Source: Symbiodinium natans (taxonomy: Eukaryota > Sar > Dinophyceae > Suessiales > Symbiodiniaceae). Taken from it: a stretch of 64,000 nucleotides of DNA. Under the pieces are notes generated by a model that was not told the origin of the DNA, made no database searches, and saw only the letters and a program-made list of their open reading frames with translations. The stretch is from contig CAJNDS010002253.1 of the NCBI GenBank assembly GCA_905221605.1, positions 470,904 through 534,903 on the forward strand. The letters run 5' to 3'. Below are positions 35,509 to 44,128 of this stretch, one piece after another; position 1 is the first letter of the stretch; every line of letters begins with the position of its first letter. The position numbers and the translations under genes are program-made.

Positions 35509-38500
35509 ATGGCACCATCCTCCGGAGGCACGATGAGTGGTTGGAAGCGATGGATGAGAAAGCAGCTGGGAGCCATGAGGGCTCATTTCGAGGAAAGAAG
35601 CGCCATTTCCTACCCAAAGTGGCTTGGCCAAGTGAGATTCGCGAAGGGGGGAAGCAAGAGATTTCTCCGAGATCTCTTGCAGCAGCCTGGCAGGCTTGTG
35701 GAGGCCTGGGCTGAAGTCGCTGATCCGTCTGCAATTAGGCAGTGGGCTGAGATTTGGAAAGGTGTTGGGGTTCCTGGCAGCATGCTCTGGACTGGATCCT
35801 CGAGATGGGGCCTTGGCTTCGCTGGCTGGCTCAGTGCTTGTGACAGCAGTAATGAATGGAGGGACAATTGGCAGGCGTCAGGCCTTGCTGAAGAGAAGAG
35901 GCCAGACTCGTACTGGCAAACCATGGCGGACTATGGAGGCGATGTGGACTTGGACATGGAGGATTGGTTTAAACAGCCTGATGGGGCTTGGGCAGCTGGG
36001 GAAGGCGGCCAGAACCTCGTCACCAATGAGCCGATTCTCTTCAAGGACATACAGATCCCAGTGGGCGTGGCGGCAGCGCGGAGCGGCCAGTTCCTTTACC
36101 TGAAGGAGACGATCACCCGGGCGGACATTGCGTTCGGCGACCAGTGCCTCGAGGCCGATTACCTGATTCACGATAAGTACAACATGTTGCTCTTCGGTCA
36201 GCTTCCGAGGGGCTGGTTTGAGGGATGGACAGTTTTGACTGCTCTACTCCCCACTGTGTGTTTTAGCTTTGATCCACTCAAAGCCCAGAGAATAGGAGAA
36301 GCATCCAACCCTGGCCCTCTTGATGAGGAAACCAGAAAACAAATCCAAGAGATGGTGCAAAATACGGTTACGCAGTCTTTGCAGATCGCTTTGGCGAGCA
36401 TCGATTGGACTGCGATAGTTGCCAAAGCTTTGCCCCACCAGGGAGTTTCGGGACGAGATGGTTCAGCAACGCTTGCATCTGGACAAGACAAACGACCTGC
36501 TGACAACGACGCTCCTTCACAGGCCAAATCCAAGCGACGCAAGAAGAAACAGCAGGTTGAAACGACAGCTACGGGACAAACCCCTGCTGAACCTCCTGCT
36601 CGCCAAGTCTACGTCGCACCTGGCAAGGACAAAAACAAAGGCAAGGGGCATGGCAAGGGTACCACGCTTAGTGAGGCGCACAAGGCATTTGAGCCTGAAG
36701 AAGGGTGGCAGGTCGTCGCACGCAAGCAACCACAGGGCGAGTTTCAACTTCGAGCTCAGGATTGGTCAGGACAACTGGTCAACTTTGAGTCCTTCGGCAA
36801 GTTTGTTGATGACACCCCTACCGGTCAGTCGGTTGAAGCGGTTGTGTTTGCCAGTGCTGCTCAGATCCAATCCGTGCACTCCATACTTCGAGGAGCCACG
36901 AAGCCTTATAAGGTCACCACTGTCCATCTCCCGGAGGAGGGCACTAAGACCGACACACAGAAGATCCCCGGAAGGATTGGCGACCGCCTAGTGTTTCGGC
37001 AAGCGCGTGTCGTGCAGTGTGTGTCCGAAGGCAACCTGGGGGCCGCTCCTCATCCGAAGGGGATAGGCAGCAAGGTTGTGAAAATCAACCCTACCAAGAG
37101 CATTGTTGCCTTCATTAAGGCCGCCAAGCGTTTCTGTGACAAGCAGTTGTGGACCGATTTTGAGAAGAACCCGGCTCGGGCCGCCCTAACCTGGATCGCC
37201 TCACATCATGTTCAGGCCTTAGACACTTTCGGGTGGGTGCGTGAGAAATCTAGGGACGGCGAGTTTGAGACTTTCTTTGGTTTGGCAAGAATCCCTGAAG
37301 AGGACTTAACTTCTTTGATGGCTGTATCGGGTCGCAATGGGGTTTTCCTCTCGACGCCTCGTGGAATAGGCCCACCTTTTGCTGTTGAATGGGTTGACAA
37401 GGCTCCTGGCGATAAACCGCAAGCTTACCTAGAGAGAGTTGCAAACTTGTCCAGTAGCCTTGGGCTGATCGTGTCCGGTGGCCGCCTTGGCTTCCGCAGA
37501 CCCTTGGGAAACGGCGAGGCAACCCGTCGCGTGTGGCAGATCACTGATGTCCCAGCCTCATGGGATCAGCGAGCTGTTCAGCAGCTATTGGCCGAGTCCC
37601 TTGAAGACCTCCAACTGCTCAGCCACCGCCGGCAGAAACAGTGGGTTTCGTTTAGGTTTAGAGCCAAACCTAAGGCAGGCCATGGAGATTGTGACCCTAT
37701 CCCTGTTGTGGTTGAGCACCTTGGCGCCAATGTCACCCTTTGGGCTACCCATGCCCCAAGCAGGCCACAACAAGTCCAGCAGCGACCTGTCCGTACTCTC
37801 ACTGTTCCGGTCATGCCTGCTGCTCCGGCCCCGGCAGTAGCTGCGAAGTCAGTTGAGCTCCCCGCTGAGTCCGGAGAACAACAGAAGCCTGAGTCTGCCC
37901 CGAAGAGACAGGCCCAGCAGGTACGACCTGTTCCCGAGGACCTCAAGTTGGTTGAGTGTCCCAAGGATGGGAATTGCATGCTACATGCTGTGCAGAAAGG
38001 TTTGGAATTCCTTGGCGAACCACAGCCTGCCCACCCGCGAGTCATCAGAGCCGAGCTTGTTACGCACATGCTCAAGCATGAACGATACGAAAAAGAGTGG
38101 GATGGTTTGGATCCGCGCGGACAGAAGTCAGCCACGGATTTCCAGCAATATATGAGCATGATTGAAAAGAACGGCGTGTTCCTCGGGGAGGCAGAACTCA
38201 TTGCCTTAGCCAGGATCTACAACGTCAAAATCGTAGTGTGGCCGCAGGGCGTTGACTTCTCGCCTATTGCTGTGCATTGCAAAGCTCCTCGCACCTTAGT
38301 GCTCTGGTACACAGATAAGCACATCGACCTGCTTGTTCCAAAGGTGGGAGCCAAATACCCGGACACTTACGCTAAGGTCAACGCCGGCCCGGTCCTAGGC
38401 CTTCGGGCTGGTGGTAGAAGTAGTCAAGCCTCTTCGTGCAACACACCTGTGCGCAGGCGAGCCCCTTCGGTCATGTCTGAAGCCAGCTGCCAGACTGCCA

Positions 38501-38553
38501 GCGCTGCCAAGGCAAACCCGAAACGAGCCCCAAGTTCGTTAGCGGTTTCTTAA
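35509..38553 (+). CDS. LINE ORF1: 2A-like NPGP motif and OTU cysteine protease
   Basis: ATG 35509 lies in a strong context (GCCATGG), with an in-frame TAG at 35464, giving 1014 residues. The N-terminal 265 residues are Trp-rich and unrecognised. Residues 267-270 are NPGP (preceded by RIGEAS), a candidate ribosome-skipping site that would release a 269-residue protein. A basic cluster at about 340-347 (KSKRRKKK) could direct nuclear entry or RNA binding, followed by Lys/Gly-rich linkers. Residues about 815-945 form an OTU-type cysteine protease: CPKDGNCMLHAV with Cys823, then GVFLGEAELIALARIYNV, and His938 in KHIDLLV. OTU enzymes cleave ubiquitin-like or polyprotein substrates; the target here is unknown. 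TAA at 38551. No nucleocapsid CCHC finger is seen. Confidence 0.85.
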   Translation: MAPSSGGTMSGWKRWMRKQLGAMRAHFEERSAISYPKWLGQVRFAKGGSKRFLRDLLQQPGRLVEAWAEVADPSAIRQWAEIWKGVGVPGSMLWTGSSRWGLGFAGWLSACDSSNEWRDNWQASGLAEEKRPDSYWQTMADYGGDVDLDMEDWFKQPDGAWAAGEGGQNLVTNEPILFKDIQIPVGVAAARSGQFLYLKETITRADIAFGDQCLEADYLIHDKYNMLLFGQLPRGWFEGWTVLTALLPTVCFSFDPLKAQRIGEASNPGPLDEETRKQIQEMVQNTVTQSLQIALASIDWTAIVAKALPHQGVSGRDGSATLASGQDKRPADNDAPSQAKSKRRKKKQQVETTATGQTPAEPPARQVYVAPGKDKNKGKGHGKGTTLSEAHKAFEPEEGWQVVARKQPQGEFQLRAQDWSGQLVNFESFGKFVDDTPTGQSVEAVVFASAAQIQSVHSILRGATKPYKVTTVHLPEEGTKTDTQKIPGRIGDRLVFRQARVVQCVSEGNLGAAPHPKGIGSKVVKINPTKSIVAFIKAAKRFCDKQLWTDFEKNPARAALTWIASHHVQALDTFGWVREKSRDGEFETFFGLARIPEEDLTSLMAVSGRNGVFLSTPRGIGPPFAVEWVDKAPGDKPQAYLERVANLSSSLGLIVSGGRLGFRRPLGNGEATRRVWQITDVPASWDQRAVQQLLAESLEDLQLLSHRRQKQWVSFRFRAKPKAGHGDCDPIPVVVEHLGANVTLWATHAPSRPQQVQQRPVRTLTVPVMPAAPAPAVAAKSVELPAESGEQQKPESAPKRQAQQVRPVPEDLKLVECPKDGNCMLHAVQKGLEFLGEPQPAHPRVIRAELVTHMLKHERYEKEWDGLDPRGQKSATDFQQYMSMIEKNGVFLGEAELIALARIYNVKIVVWPQGVDFSPIAVHCKAPRTLVLWYTDKHIDLLVPKVGAKYPDTYAKVNAGPVLGLRAGGRSSQASSCNTPVRRRAPSVMSEASCQTASAAKANPKRAPSSLAVS

Positions 38554-39604
38554 GCGAGCTTCTTCTTGCATTTCTGCCAGTCTTGACACTCGCTGCTCAA
38601 AACGACAAGCCTGCGACAAAAGCGCGAGCCAGAAGCCAATCCTGCTGGACGTGGATGGTGCCAACGCAGAGATTTTGCCTGTAGGTGTGCCTGCTGCCTC
38701 CATTTCCTGTTCAGTTGGTAAGTCGGGTTGTGGGTCTAGACGTGGTTTTGCATCTTGCCCAGAGTCCACGAAAAGCGATGCCACTCACCTCGTAGAGCCC
38801 TGCGAGGGAGCGGCTCTTGCCCCTGCGCCCAAGCGTAAACCCTTTCGATGGCAGAAGCCTCTCAAAATCACCAAGTCTGGTCTTTTCCGCTGCGATTTGT
38901 GCTCATTTACTGCCAAGGTTACGCCCACCAGCCTCCATACTGTCAGGTGGAAGCATTTGACCGGGTTCCACAATGGTGCTGGACTGAATCAGAGCCAGAA
39001 GCGATCTTTTGAGTACCTTGAAAGCCTCCCTGGTGCTCCGCACCATTACCACTGGAAGTGCCCCGAGTGCGACATCGGTATGCGCAAGGCCTTCGGGAAG
39101 GCCCTCGCCCCTAGCACCGTGCGTGCTATCTGTCGTAACCACCTCAAGAAAGCCCACCCTCACATGCCCAATGTGGATTATCAACGTGCACTTGGCATCC
39201 AATCCAGGTCCCAGACGAACCGTGTCAGAAAAGCCAATGCTGCAATTGCTGAGAAGTTTCGTGACCGCATTGAGCTCATAAAGAGGGGAATGCAGCCTTT
39301 CACCTGGCCCATCTTCCGCACAAGGAAGAATAAGTCCAAGGCCGTCTCCATGCAGCAGGCGTGGCGTTGCTCTAGGTGCATGCGATGCCTCTACAACTCA
39401 ACCGACGCTAGCGCGCATGGCCCTCACTGTGGGCGAGGCCTCCACTCCAACAAGCAAGCCATCCGCAAGCTTGGCCTGGTGCGTGCCTGGTGCAAGCGTT
39501 ATCCTCTCAAGCATGGCATTGAGACCAGTGTTTTAGAGGCAACCTTTGACACTGCCTTGAAGGCCATTAAGGGGTTGGATTTCGGGACGCTGCCTTCGGT
39601 GTGA
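38543..39604 (+). CDS. LINE ORF2: zinc-finger protein without an ATG start
   Basis: Frame 2 is open from 38543, so it overlaps the last 11 nt of ORF1, and it ends at TGA 39602. The first in-frame ATG is at 39080, after the first finger, so translation probably comes from +1 recoding at the ORF1 stop, reinitiation at a non-ATG codon (GTG 38651), or splicing. The product has a basic linker (KRKPFRWQKPLKITKSG), then CDLC...H-x4-H, then CPEC...H-x4-H, and a Cys/His cluster near the end (CSRCMRC...H..HC). Fingers of this type bind nucleic acid. In position it corresponds to the RNA/DNA-binding part that other LINEs carry within ORF1 or ORF2. Confidence 0.75.
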   Translation, partial: RFLKRASSCISASLDTRCSKRQACDKSASQKPILLDVDGANAEILPVGVPAASISCSVGKSGCGSRRGFASCPESTKSDATHLVEPCEGAALAPAPKRKPFRWQKPLKITKSGLFRCDLCSFTAKVTPTSLHTVRWKHLTGFHNGAGLNQSQKRSFEYLESLPGAPHHYHWKCPECDIGMRKAFGKALAPSTVRAICRNHLKKAHPHMPNVDYQRALGIQSRSQTNRVRKANAAIAEKFRDRIELIKRGMQPFTWPIFRTRKNKSKAVSMQQAWRCSRCMRCLYNSTDASAHGPHCGRGLHSNKQAIRKLGLVRAWCKRYPLKHGIETSVLEATFDTALKAIKGLDFGTLPSV

Positions 39605-39636
39605 CTTCGCAATCTAAGGCTCAGCACCCACGTAGG

Positions 39637-42600
39637 ATGCGCGACCCCCGAGTTCGCCTCCTCACTTGCAATGTCAACTGCAATGGCCCATCTAAAGTTC
39701 AGGCCACGCTTGACCTCATCAATAACAATCTTGCCGACCTGATTTCGTTGCAGGAAATTGATGTGCATGCCTTTGGAGCCGTGGCCTACACCAAGGAGTG
39801 GCGCAGGGCCGGTTGCAGCCTCGTCCTTTCTTCCCCTGAAGTTGGCTCCCAGAAGCATAGGGTTGGCCTTGTTTCTAGACTCCCTATCAGACCGGTTCTT
39901 TTGCCCTCAACTGTCTCTGCCCGTGCGGCAGCAGGTTTGATACAAGTCTCCATCCAAGACGCCTTGTACCCTTTGTTAGTGGTTGCCTCCTATGGGTACC
40001 CAGGGGATCAACATGCCACGGATGCCTTAGTCGATGCCCTCGTGGCTTTTGCCAAATCCTTTGGTGGACGTTTTGTCCTCTTTGGGGACTGGAATGCCAC
40101 TGACGATGAAGGTGCTATTGCTCGTCACGCATGTGAGGGTTCACTGAACTGCTTGGACTCTGCTTTCCCTTTCGCTTTGCCGTGCACCAACCCTCGTCGT
40201 ACGCGCCGCATTGACTTTGCTGTGTCCGATTTCAGGGTCTCTGCCTCTGAGGTTTCACATATAGAGGGACCGTGGGATCACGTTTCGGTGTGCTACACCC
40301 TAGACCTCTCGTCGTGTTTTCGGGGTTTTGTCTTGCCTAAGCGCTCCGCCTTGCGCACACCTGACGCTTGCACTGACCATGCTAGGTGGACAGCTTGCTG
40401 GTCACAGGAAGCTTTTGATAGAGCTTTGCAGTCGCATGACCTGGAGATGGCCTGGCGTCTCCTCTCTGATACGGCTGAGCAAGCCCTGCAGGACCCTGAC
40501 TCCCACTCCAACCACCATGCTGTTCCTCGTTCTTCTGCCTTTGAGCCTCGTGGCTATTCTGAAATCCCGCACGCTAGGACTGCTACTTCTGGCCAGGAGT
40601 CCCGCGGCACGCAAGGTTTGCGCCGCTTGCGTAACCGTTTGGTCCAACTCTCCCATGATCCCTGCGATCCGTGTTTACGCGCTAACATATCGGCCTCTCT
40701 GTGTGGCCTGCGCAAATTAGTGCCAGAGTTGCCTCACATGCCTTTGGCCCAGCTTGAGCACTTTGCTCAATGTGTGCAGGACCTATATGATAGCTACGTG
40801 ACCTCTGAAAAGGAAGCCCGCATCTTCCGTTGGAAATGCATGGTCCAAGAATCCCCGAACAAGCAAGTCGCTTGGCTTCGTCGACGTGCGGATCTCGCTT
40901 TGGAACTCCAAGCCAGGCCCCTGCCTGTCACGGACGTCGCAACTGCCATTCACCCGATTTCTGTGCTGAAAGAGCACGGCCCCAAGTGGGAGAAATTGTG
41001 GACGTATCCTGAAGATGACCCTGTCAGGCTGGATGACATCAATGACATCTTGAAGGATGTACCGGCGTGCCCTGCCTCTGAAATCATGCTTACCCTTGAG
41101 CCCCAGGACTTAGTTCGGCAAGCTAAGCACATGTCTGGCAAGGCTCCGGGCCATGATAGCTGGAGCGCCGACGACCTTGCCCGCTTGCCTCTCAACTGGT
41201 GGGCTAATTTAGCCCAAATCTGGAACAGCATTATTGCTGGCGCTCCAGTACCTCTCACGTGGTCTCGCGCGCTAGTTGCTCTCATCCCTAAAAAGGTGGT
41301 CAACACAAGACCGTTGGGCCTTTGCCCGATCGTGTGGCGCATCGGCGCACGTGCCATCGTAGGCAAGCTGAGGCCTTGGATTCATCAGTGGATCACGCCG
41401 TTGGCCTTTGGAGGCGCCCCGGGCACCTCGTGCGCCGACGCGCACTTACGCATCACTGCGGCGATTTTAAAGGGCGCCAAAGAATTTATCCAACAGGACC
41501 TCAAAAACTTCTTTGATCACCTTTCTTTACCCGCAGTCCTCCCTGTGTTAGCCCATTTAGGAGCTCCTCATGCCCTAACCCACGTCCTGAAAAGTTTCTA
41601 TCGCTGTCCAACCCGCCTCTTCAAAGTTGGGCGCTTTGTGGCTGGGGGTTGGGTCGGGGTCTCTCGGGGTTTCGTACAGGGGTGCCCCTTTTCCCCATTA
41701 GTCGCTCTAGCGGTCGGCCATGCCTGGAGCCACCGCTCTTTGTCCCGCGATGTCCGTGGTTTCATTTTCGTCGACGACCGGCTTCTTTGGCCGCGTCCAG
41801 AAGCTTCGTGCCCTGTTGAAAGCACTGCAATCGCTCTTGCGCGCTCCGACCATTTTGATAGCACTTTCAAATTGCGTTGTGAGCGCGATAAATGTGCCTA
41901 CGTCACTGTACCCGGACAGGGCCGACTGGGGGGCCTTGCTCAGGCACGTGGGTACCAAGAGCTTGCTCGTCTTGACTTCTTAGGCATTGCGTTGGATGTC
42001 GAGGCCCTTGAAGGTAGACCACTCAAACTCATCCTCGACAAGGTCCTTTTCCGTGTGAGGTTCCTCAAGTGTCTTCCTATCTCCTTGCACCGCAAAGTCA
42101 TTCTCATTCGCAGCATGGCCTTTTCGTGCTTCACGTGGTGTGCCGGTGTGGCTATGCCTGAGCCACAAATTCTTCGGTCTATCCAACACGAGATCTCTGC
42201 TCTCTTCCGTGGCGCTTTCAAACAGGAAGTCCCTTTCTTCCTTATGCACGAGATCCTGGGCTGGGAGTCGTCCCCTCAGTTTGCCTGTGATTTTGCAGCG
42301 TTGCAAGTAGCAAACCGATTCGCCGTCAGACGGCCCTCTTGGTACGATGACCTTCCACTTGATGAGGCTTTCGTTACCTGGCCTGACGTCATGCCTGTTG
42401 CTCGCGACGCTGTACATCGCTTGGGGTGGTCCATTCTGCCCGGGGGTAGCGGGATCACGCGGTGCGACGCTAATGGTGTGCGTGTTTTCAAGTTTGGATT
42501 CTCTAACATAAGCGTCCTGAAGTCGTGGCTAACCGCTGCTTTTCGTGATGATGGCGTGTATCAGTGTCGTCGGGTCCAACGGCGGGGTCATCGTGACGAG

Positions 42601-43689
42601 GAGGCTTGTGCTCGTGGTCTGGACCTCCCTGCGCCCGCTACAGGCCACTCCTTCGACTTTGCTGCTCACCGGGCTGCTTTCTTCGGCTTGGGGACCTTGG
42701 CCCAAAAACGTGCCGCCGCTGCATCGGGGGGTAGCTTTTGGTATCATAACCCTGTTAAGTGTCGTACTGTCACTCCAGAGGACCCTGCTGCTTCTTGTGC
42801 TTGTGGCAGCAAATTCCCATCACGCCCGCACCTCACTTGGACTTGCCCTGTCACTGCTTCTCTTAGACAGGGGCTCCCGCCCCCAACCGACCGTGCCAGC
42901 GAGAGGCTTTTTGCTCCCCCTCTGAAGCCTTTCCCGCCTGCCCCTTCCGGTCCAAACGCGGATGTTTTCCGTGACGAGGTTGCTGCTGACCTCTACAGTG
43001 CCCTCACAACCACTGACGAGATCCTTGTTGCGACCGATGGCTCCTCGTTCGAGGACGTTGGCGGATATGCAATCGTTATCCGTGCGGGCACAGGAATCCA
43101 CTCTCACGCCTCTGGAAACGATGATGAAGACCAATCTGCTTTTCGTTCCGAGGCTTGTGCCCTCCAAGTGCTTGCCAGTGCTCTTGCTGCCATTGTGGGC
43201 AAAGTTGCTGGCAATGTCACTGTGCTGGTGGATTGCCAGAGTGCTCTACGCGCCATCGAAAGTCCTTTGCGGAGTGCCCTTCCGCTTCTCTTTGAAGAAA
43301 TTGCCAAAAACTTCCTCGCCGCTAAGGAGTCTGGCCTCACCACTCGCTTTATGTGGGTCCCTGCACACGACCGGCATGACAAATGGTCCCCAAATTGGGG
43401 TTATGATGCCGCCTTGTGCAGGAACTTGAACAAGATTGCCGATGAACAGGCCGGTGCTGCCCAGAAACGCAGATGGACTAGATCTCTGCGCGCTGCCTGG
43501 CACAAGGAGCTTGCTACCGCCCGTGCTTGGTCTGCGAAGGCCATTTGCAATTCGGCTAAAGCAAGTGAGACCTATAGGGATTTCCTTCTAGAGTCCAAGT
43601 GTTCCGCCAATGCCAACCCGCCAGCTGCCTCCAGAAAAGATGCTGAGGATCTCCGCCCGGGGGTTGCTGATGTGGTGGGTGTGGGCTGA
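39637..43689 (+). CDS. LINE ORF3: AP endonuclease, reverse transcriptase, RNase H
   Basis: About 1350 residues from ATG 39637. The frame is open from 39571 and overlaps ORF2 by 34 nt. Residues 1-220 form an AP-like endonuclease: QE with Glu40, GDWN with Asp151 and Asn153, RRIDF with Asp193, and WDH with Asp214-His215. Reverse transcriptase spans about 480-800: KAPGHDSWSADDL, motif A QQDLKNFF (Asp621), RGFVQGCPFSPL, and FVDD (Asp713-Asp714). A Cys/His knuckle (CACGS...H-x3-C) follows near 1050. RNase H spans about 1128-1275: ATDGS (Asp1134), SEACAL (Glu1172), VDCQSAL (Asp1199), and IADEQAG (Asp1269). All catalytic residues of the three enzymes are present, so the copy could be active. It nicks target DNA and primes cDNA synthesis there. 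Confidence 0.93.
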   Translation: MRDPRVRLLTCNVNCNGPSKVQATLDLINNNLADLISLQEIDVHAFGAVAYTKEWRRAGCSLVLSSPEVGSQKHRVGLVSRLPIRPVLLPSTVSARAAAGLIQVSIQDALYPLLVVASYGYPGDQHATDALVDALVAFAKSFGGRFVLFGDWNATDDEGAIARHACEGSLNCLDSAFPFALPCTNPRRTRRIDFAVSDFRVSASEVSHIEGPWDHVSVCYTLDLSSCFRGFVLPKRSALRTPDACTDHARWTACWSQEAFDRALQSHDLEMAWRLLSDTAEQALQDPDSHSNHHAVPRSSAFEPRGYSEIPHARTATSGQESRGTQGLRRLRNRLVQLSHDPCDPCLRANISASLCGLRKLVPELPHMPLAQLEHFAQCVQDLYDSYVTSEKEARIFRWKCMVQESPNKQVAWLRRRADLALELQARPLPVTDVATAIHPISVLKEHGPKWEKLWTYPEDDPVRLDDINDILKDVPACPASEIMLTLEPQDLVRQAKHMSGKAPGHDSWSADDLARLPLNWWANLAQIWNSIIAGAPVPLTWSRALVALIPKKVVNTRPLGLCPIVWRIGARAIVGKLRPWIHQWITPLAFGGAPGTSCADAHLRITAAILKGAKEFIQQDLKNFFDHLSLPAVLPVLAHLGAPHALTHVLKSFYRCPTRLFKVGRFVAGGWVGVSRGFVQGCPFSPLVALAVGHAWSHRSLSRDVRGFIFVDDRLLWPRPEASCPVESTAIALARSDHFDSTFKLRCERDKCAYVTVPGQGRLGGLAQARGYQELARLDFLGIALDVEALEGRPLKLILDKVLFRVRFLKCLPISLHRKVILIRSMAFSCFTWCAGVAMPEPQILRSIQHEISALFRGAFKQEVPFFLMHEILGWESSPQFACDFAALQVANRFAVRRPSWYDDLPLDEAFVTWPDVMPVARDAVHRLGWSILPGGSGITRCDANGVRVFKFGFSNISVLKSWLTAAFRDDGVYQCRRVQRRGHRDEEACARGLDLPAPATGHSFDFAAHRAAFFGLGTLAQKRAAAASGGSFWYHNPVKCRTVTPEDPAASCACGSKFPSRPHLTWTCPVTASLRQGLPPPTDRASERLFAPPLKPFPPAPSGPNADVFRDEVAADLYSALTTTDEILVATDGSSFEDVGGYAIVIRAGTGIHSHASGNDDEDQSAFRSEACALQVLASALAAIVGKVAGNVTVLVDCQSALRAIESPLRSALPLLFEEIAKNFLAAKESGLTTRFMWVPAHDRHDKWSPNWGYDAALCRNLNKIADEQAGAAQKRRWTRSLRAAWHKELATARAWSAKAICNSAKASETYRDFLLESKCSANANPPAASRKDAEDLRPGVADVVGVG

Positions 43690-44128
43690 AGTTTCTTGTC
43701 AGCTTACACTTCCTTGCCGTGCGGCTGACCCTGCTTTTGGCTCTCAGCTCTCTCCCGCGATTTCAATGCACCGCTGGGCTTTCGGTTTTGGGTTTTTCTG
43801 TTTTAGTGGTTCTTGCACTCCGTGCACCCGCGGGACAGAATCACTCACTGCCGTGCCGCCTGAGGTCTTTAATTGGTTTCCTAGTGCACCTGGCCTGTCT
43901 CGTCGTACTGACGTTTGCCCTGTGCATGAGGATTTCGCCTGGTTTTGTCACGGAGGTTTGGTGGCTTGGGTTGCTTTGGGTGACCGTCCTTCTCCTACAT
44001 ATGTTTCGAGACTCGATACAGCCGTGTTTGCATTGCCCACGCTTTGCGTTGAAAGAGATGTCTGCTTTTTCTCGGACAGGCCGCATGAGCTTGTGGACTT
44101 CAAACTGTACACGAATGTCCACTTTTGA
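43610..44128 (+). CDS. Possible LINE ORF4, Trp/Phe/Cys-rich
   Basis: ATG 43610 opens a 172-codon frame that overlaps the ORF3 end by 80 nt in the +1 frame and runs on through the presumed 3' UTR. The part beyond ORF3 is rich in Trp, Phe, Cys and Pro; I recognise no domain. A second frame, 43719-44135, is also open and would encode a hydrophobic protein, but it lacks an ATG at its start. The repeated pattern of overlapping frames favours the first, but it may be chance. Confidence 0.3.
   Translation: MPTRQLPPEKMLRISARGLLMWWVWAEVSCQLTLPCRAADPAFGSQLSPAISMHRWAFGFGFFCFSGSCTPCTRGTESLTAVPPEVFNWFPSAPGLSRRTDVCPVHEDFAWFCHGGLVAWVALGDRPSPTYVSRLDTAVFALPTLCVERDVCFFSDRPHELVDFKLYTNVHF

Larger units (their letters stand above)
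35467..44128 (+). mobile_element. Non-LTR (LINE-type) retrotransposon, apparently intact coding region
   Basis: Three or four same-strand frames without internal stops encode ORF1 (NPGP motif, OTU protease), ORF2 (zinc fingers), ORF3 (AP endonuclease, reverse transcriptase, RNase H) and possibly a small ORF4. The frames alternate (1, 2, 1, 2) and overlap at each junction. The EN-RT-RNase H order places it among LINE clades with RNase H; LTRs and an integrase are absent. I could not see target-site duplications, a poly-A tail or exact ends, so the limits given are those of the coding region: the in-frame stop before ORF1 and the end of ORF4. The TGAG/GT microsatellite at 44972-45060 may lie at or beyond the 3' end. 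Confidence 0.85.

Noticed and set aside
35109-35714. 201-codon frame overlapping the LINE ORF1 start
   Set aside because: Its second half is only a shadow of ORF1; only the short GHSMG part was kept as a possible hydrolase fragment.
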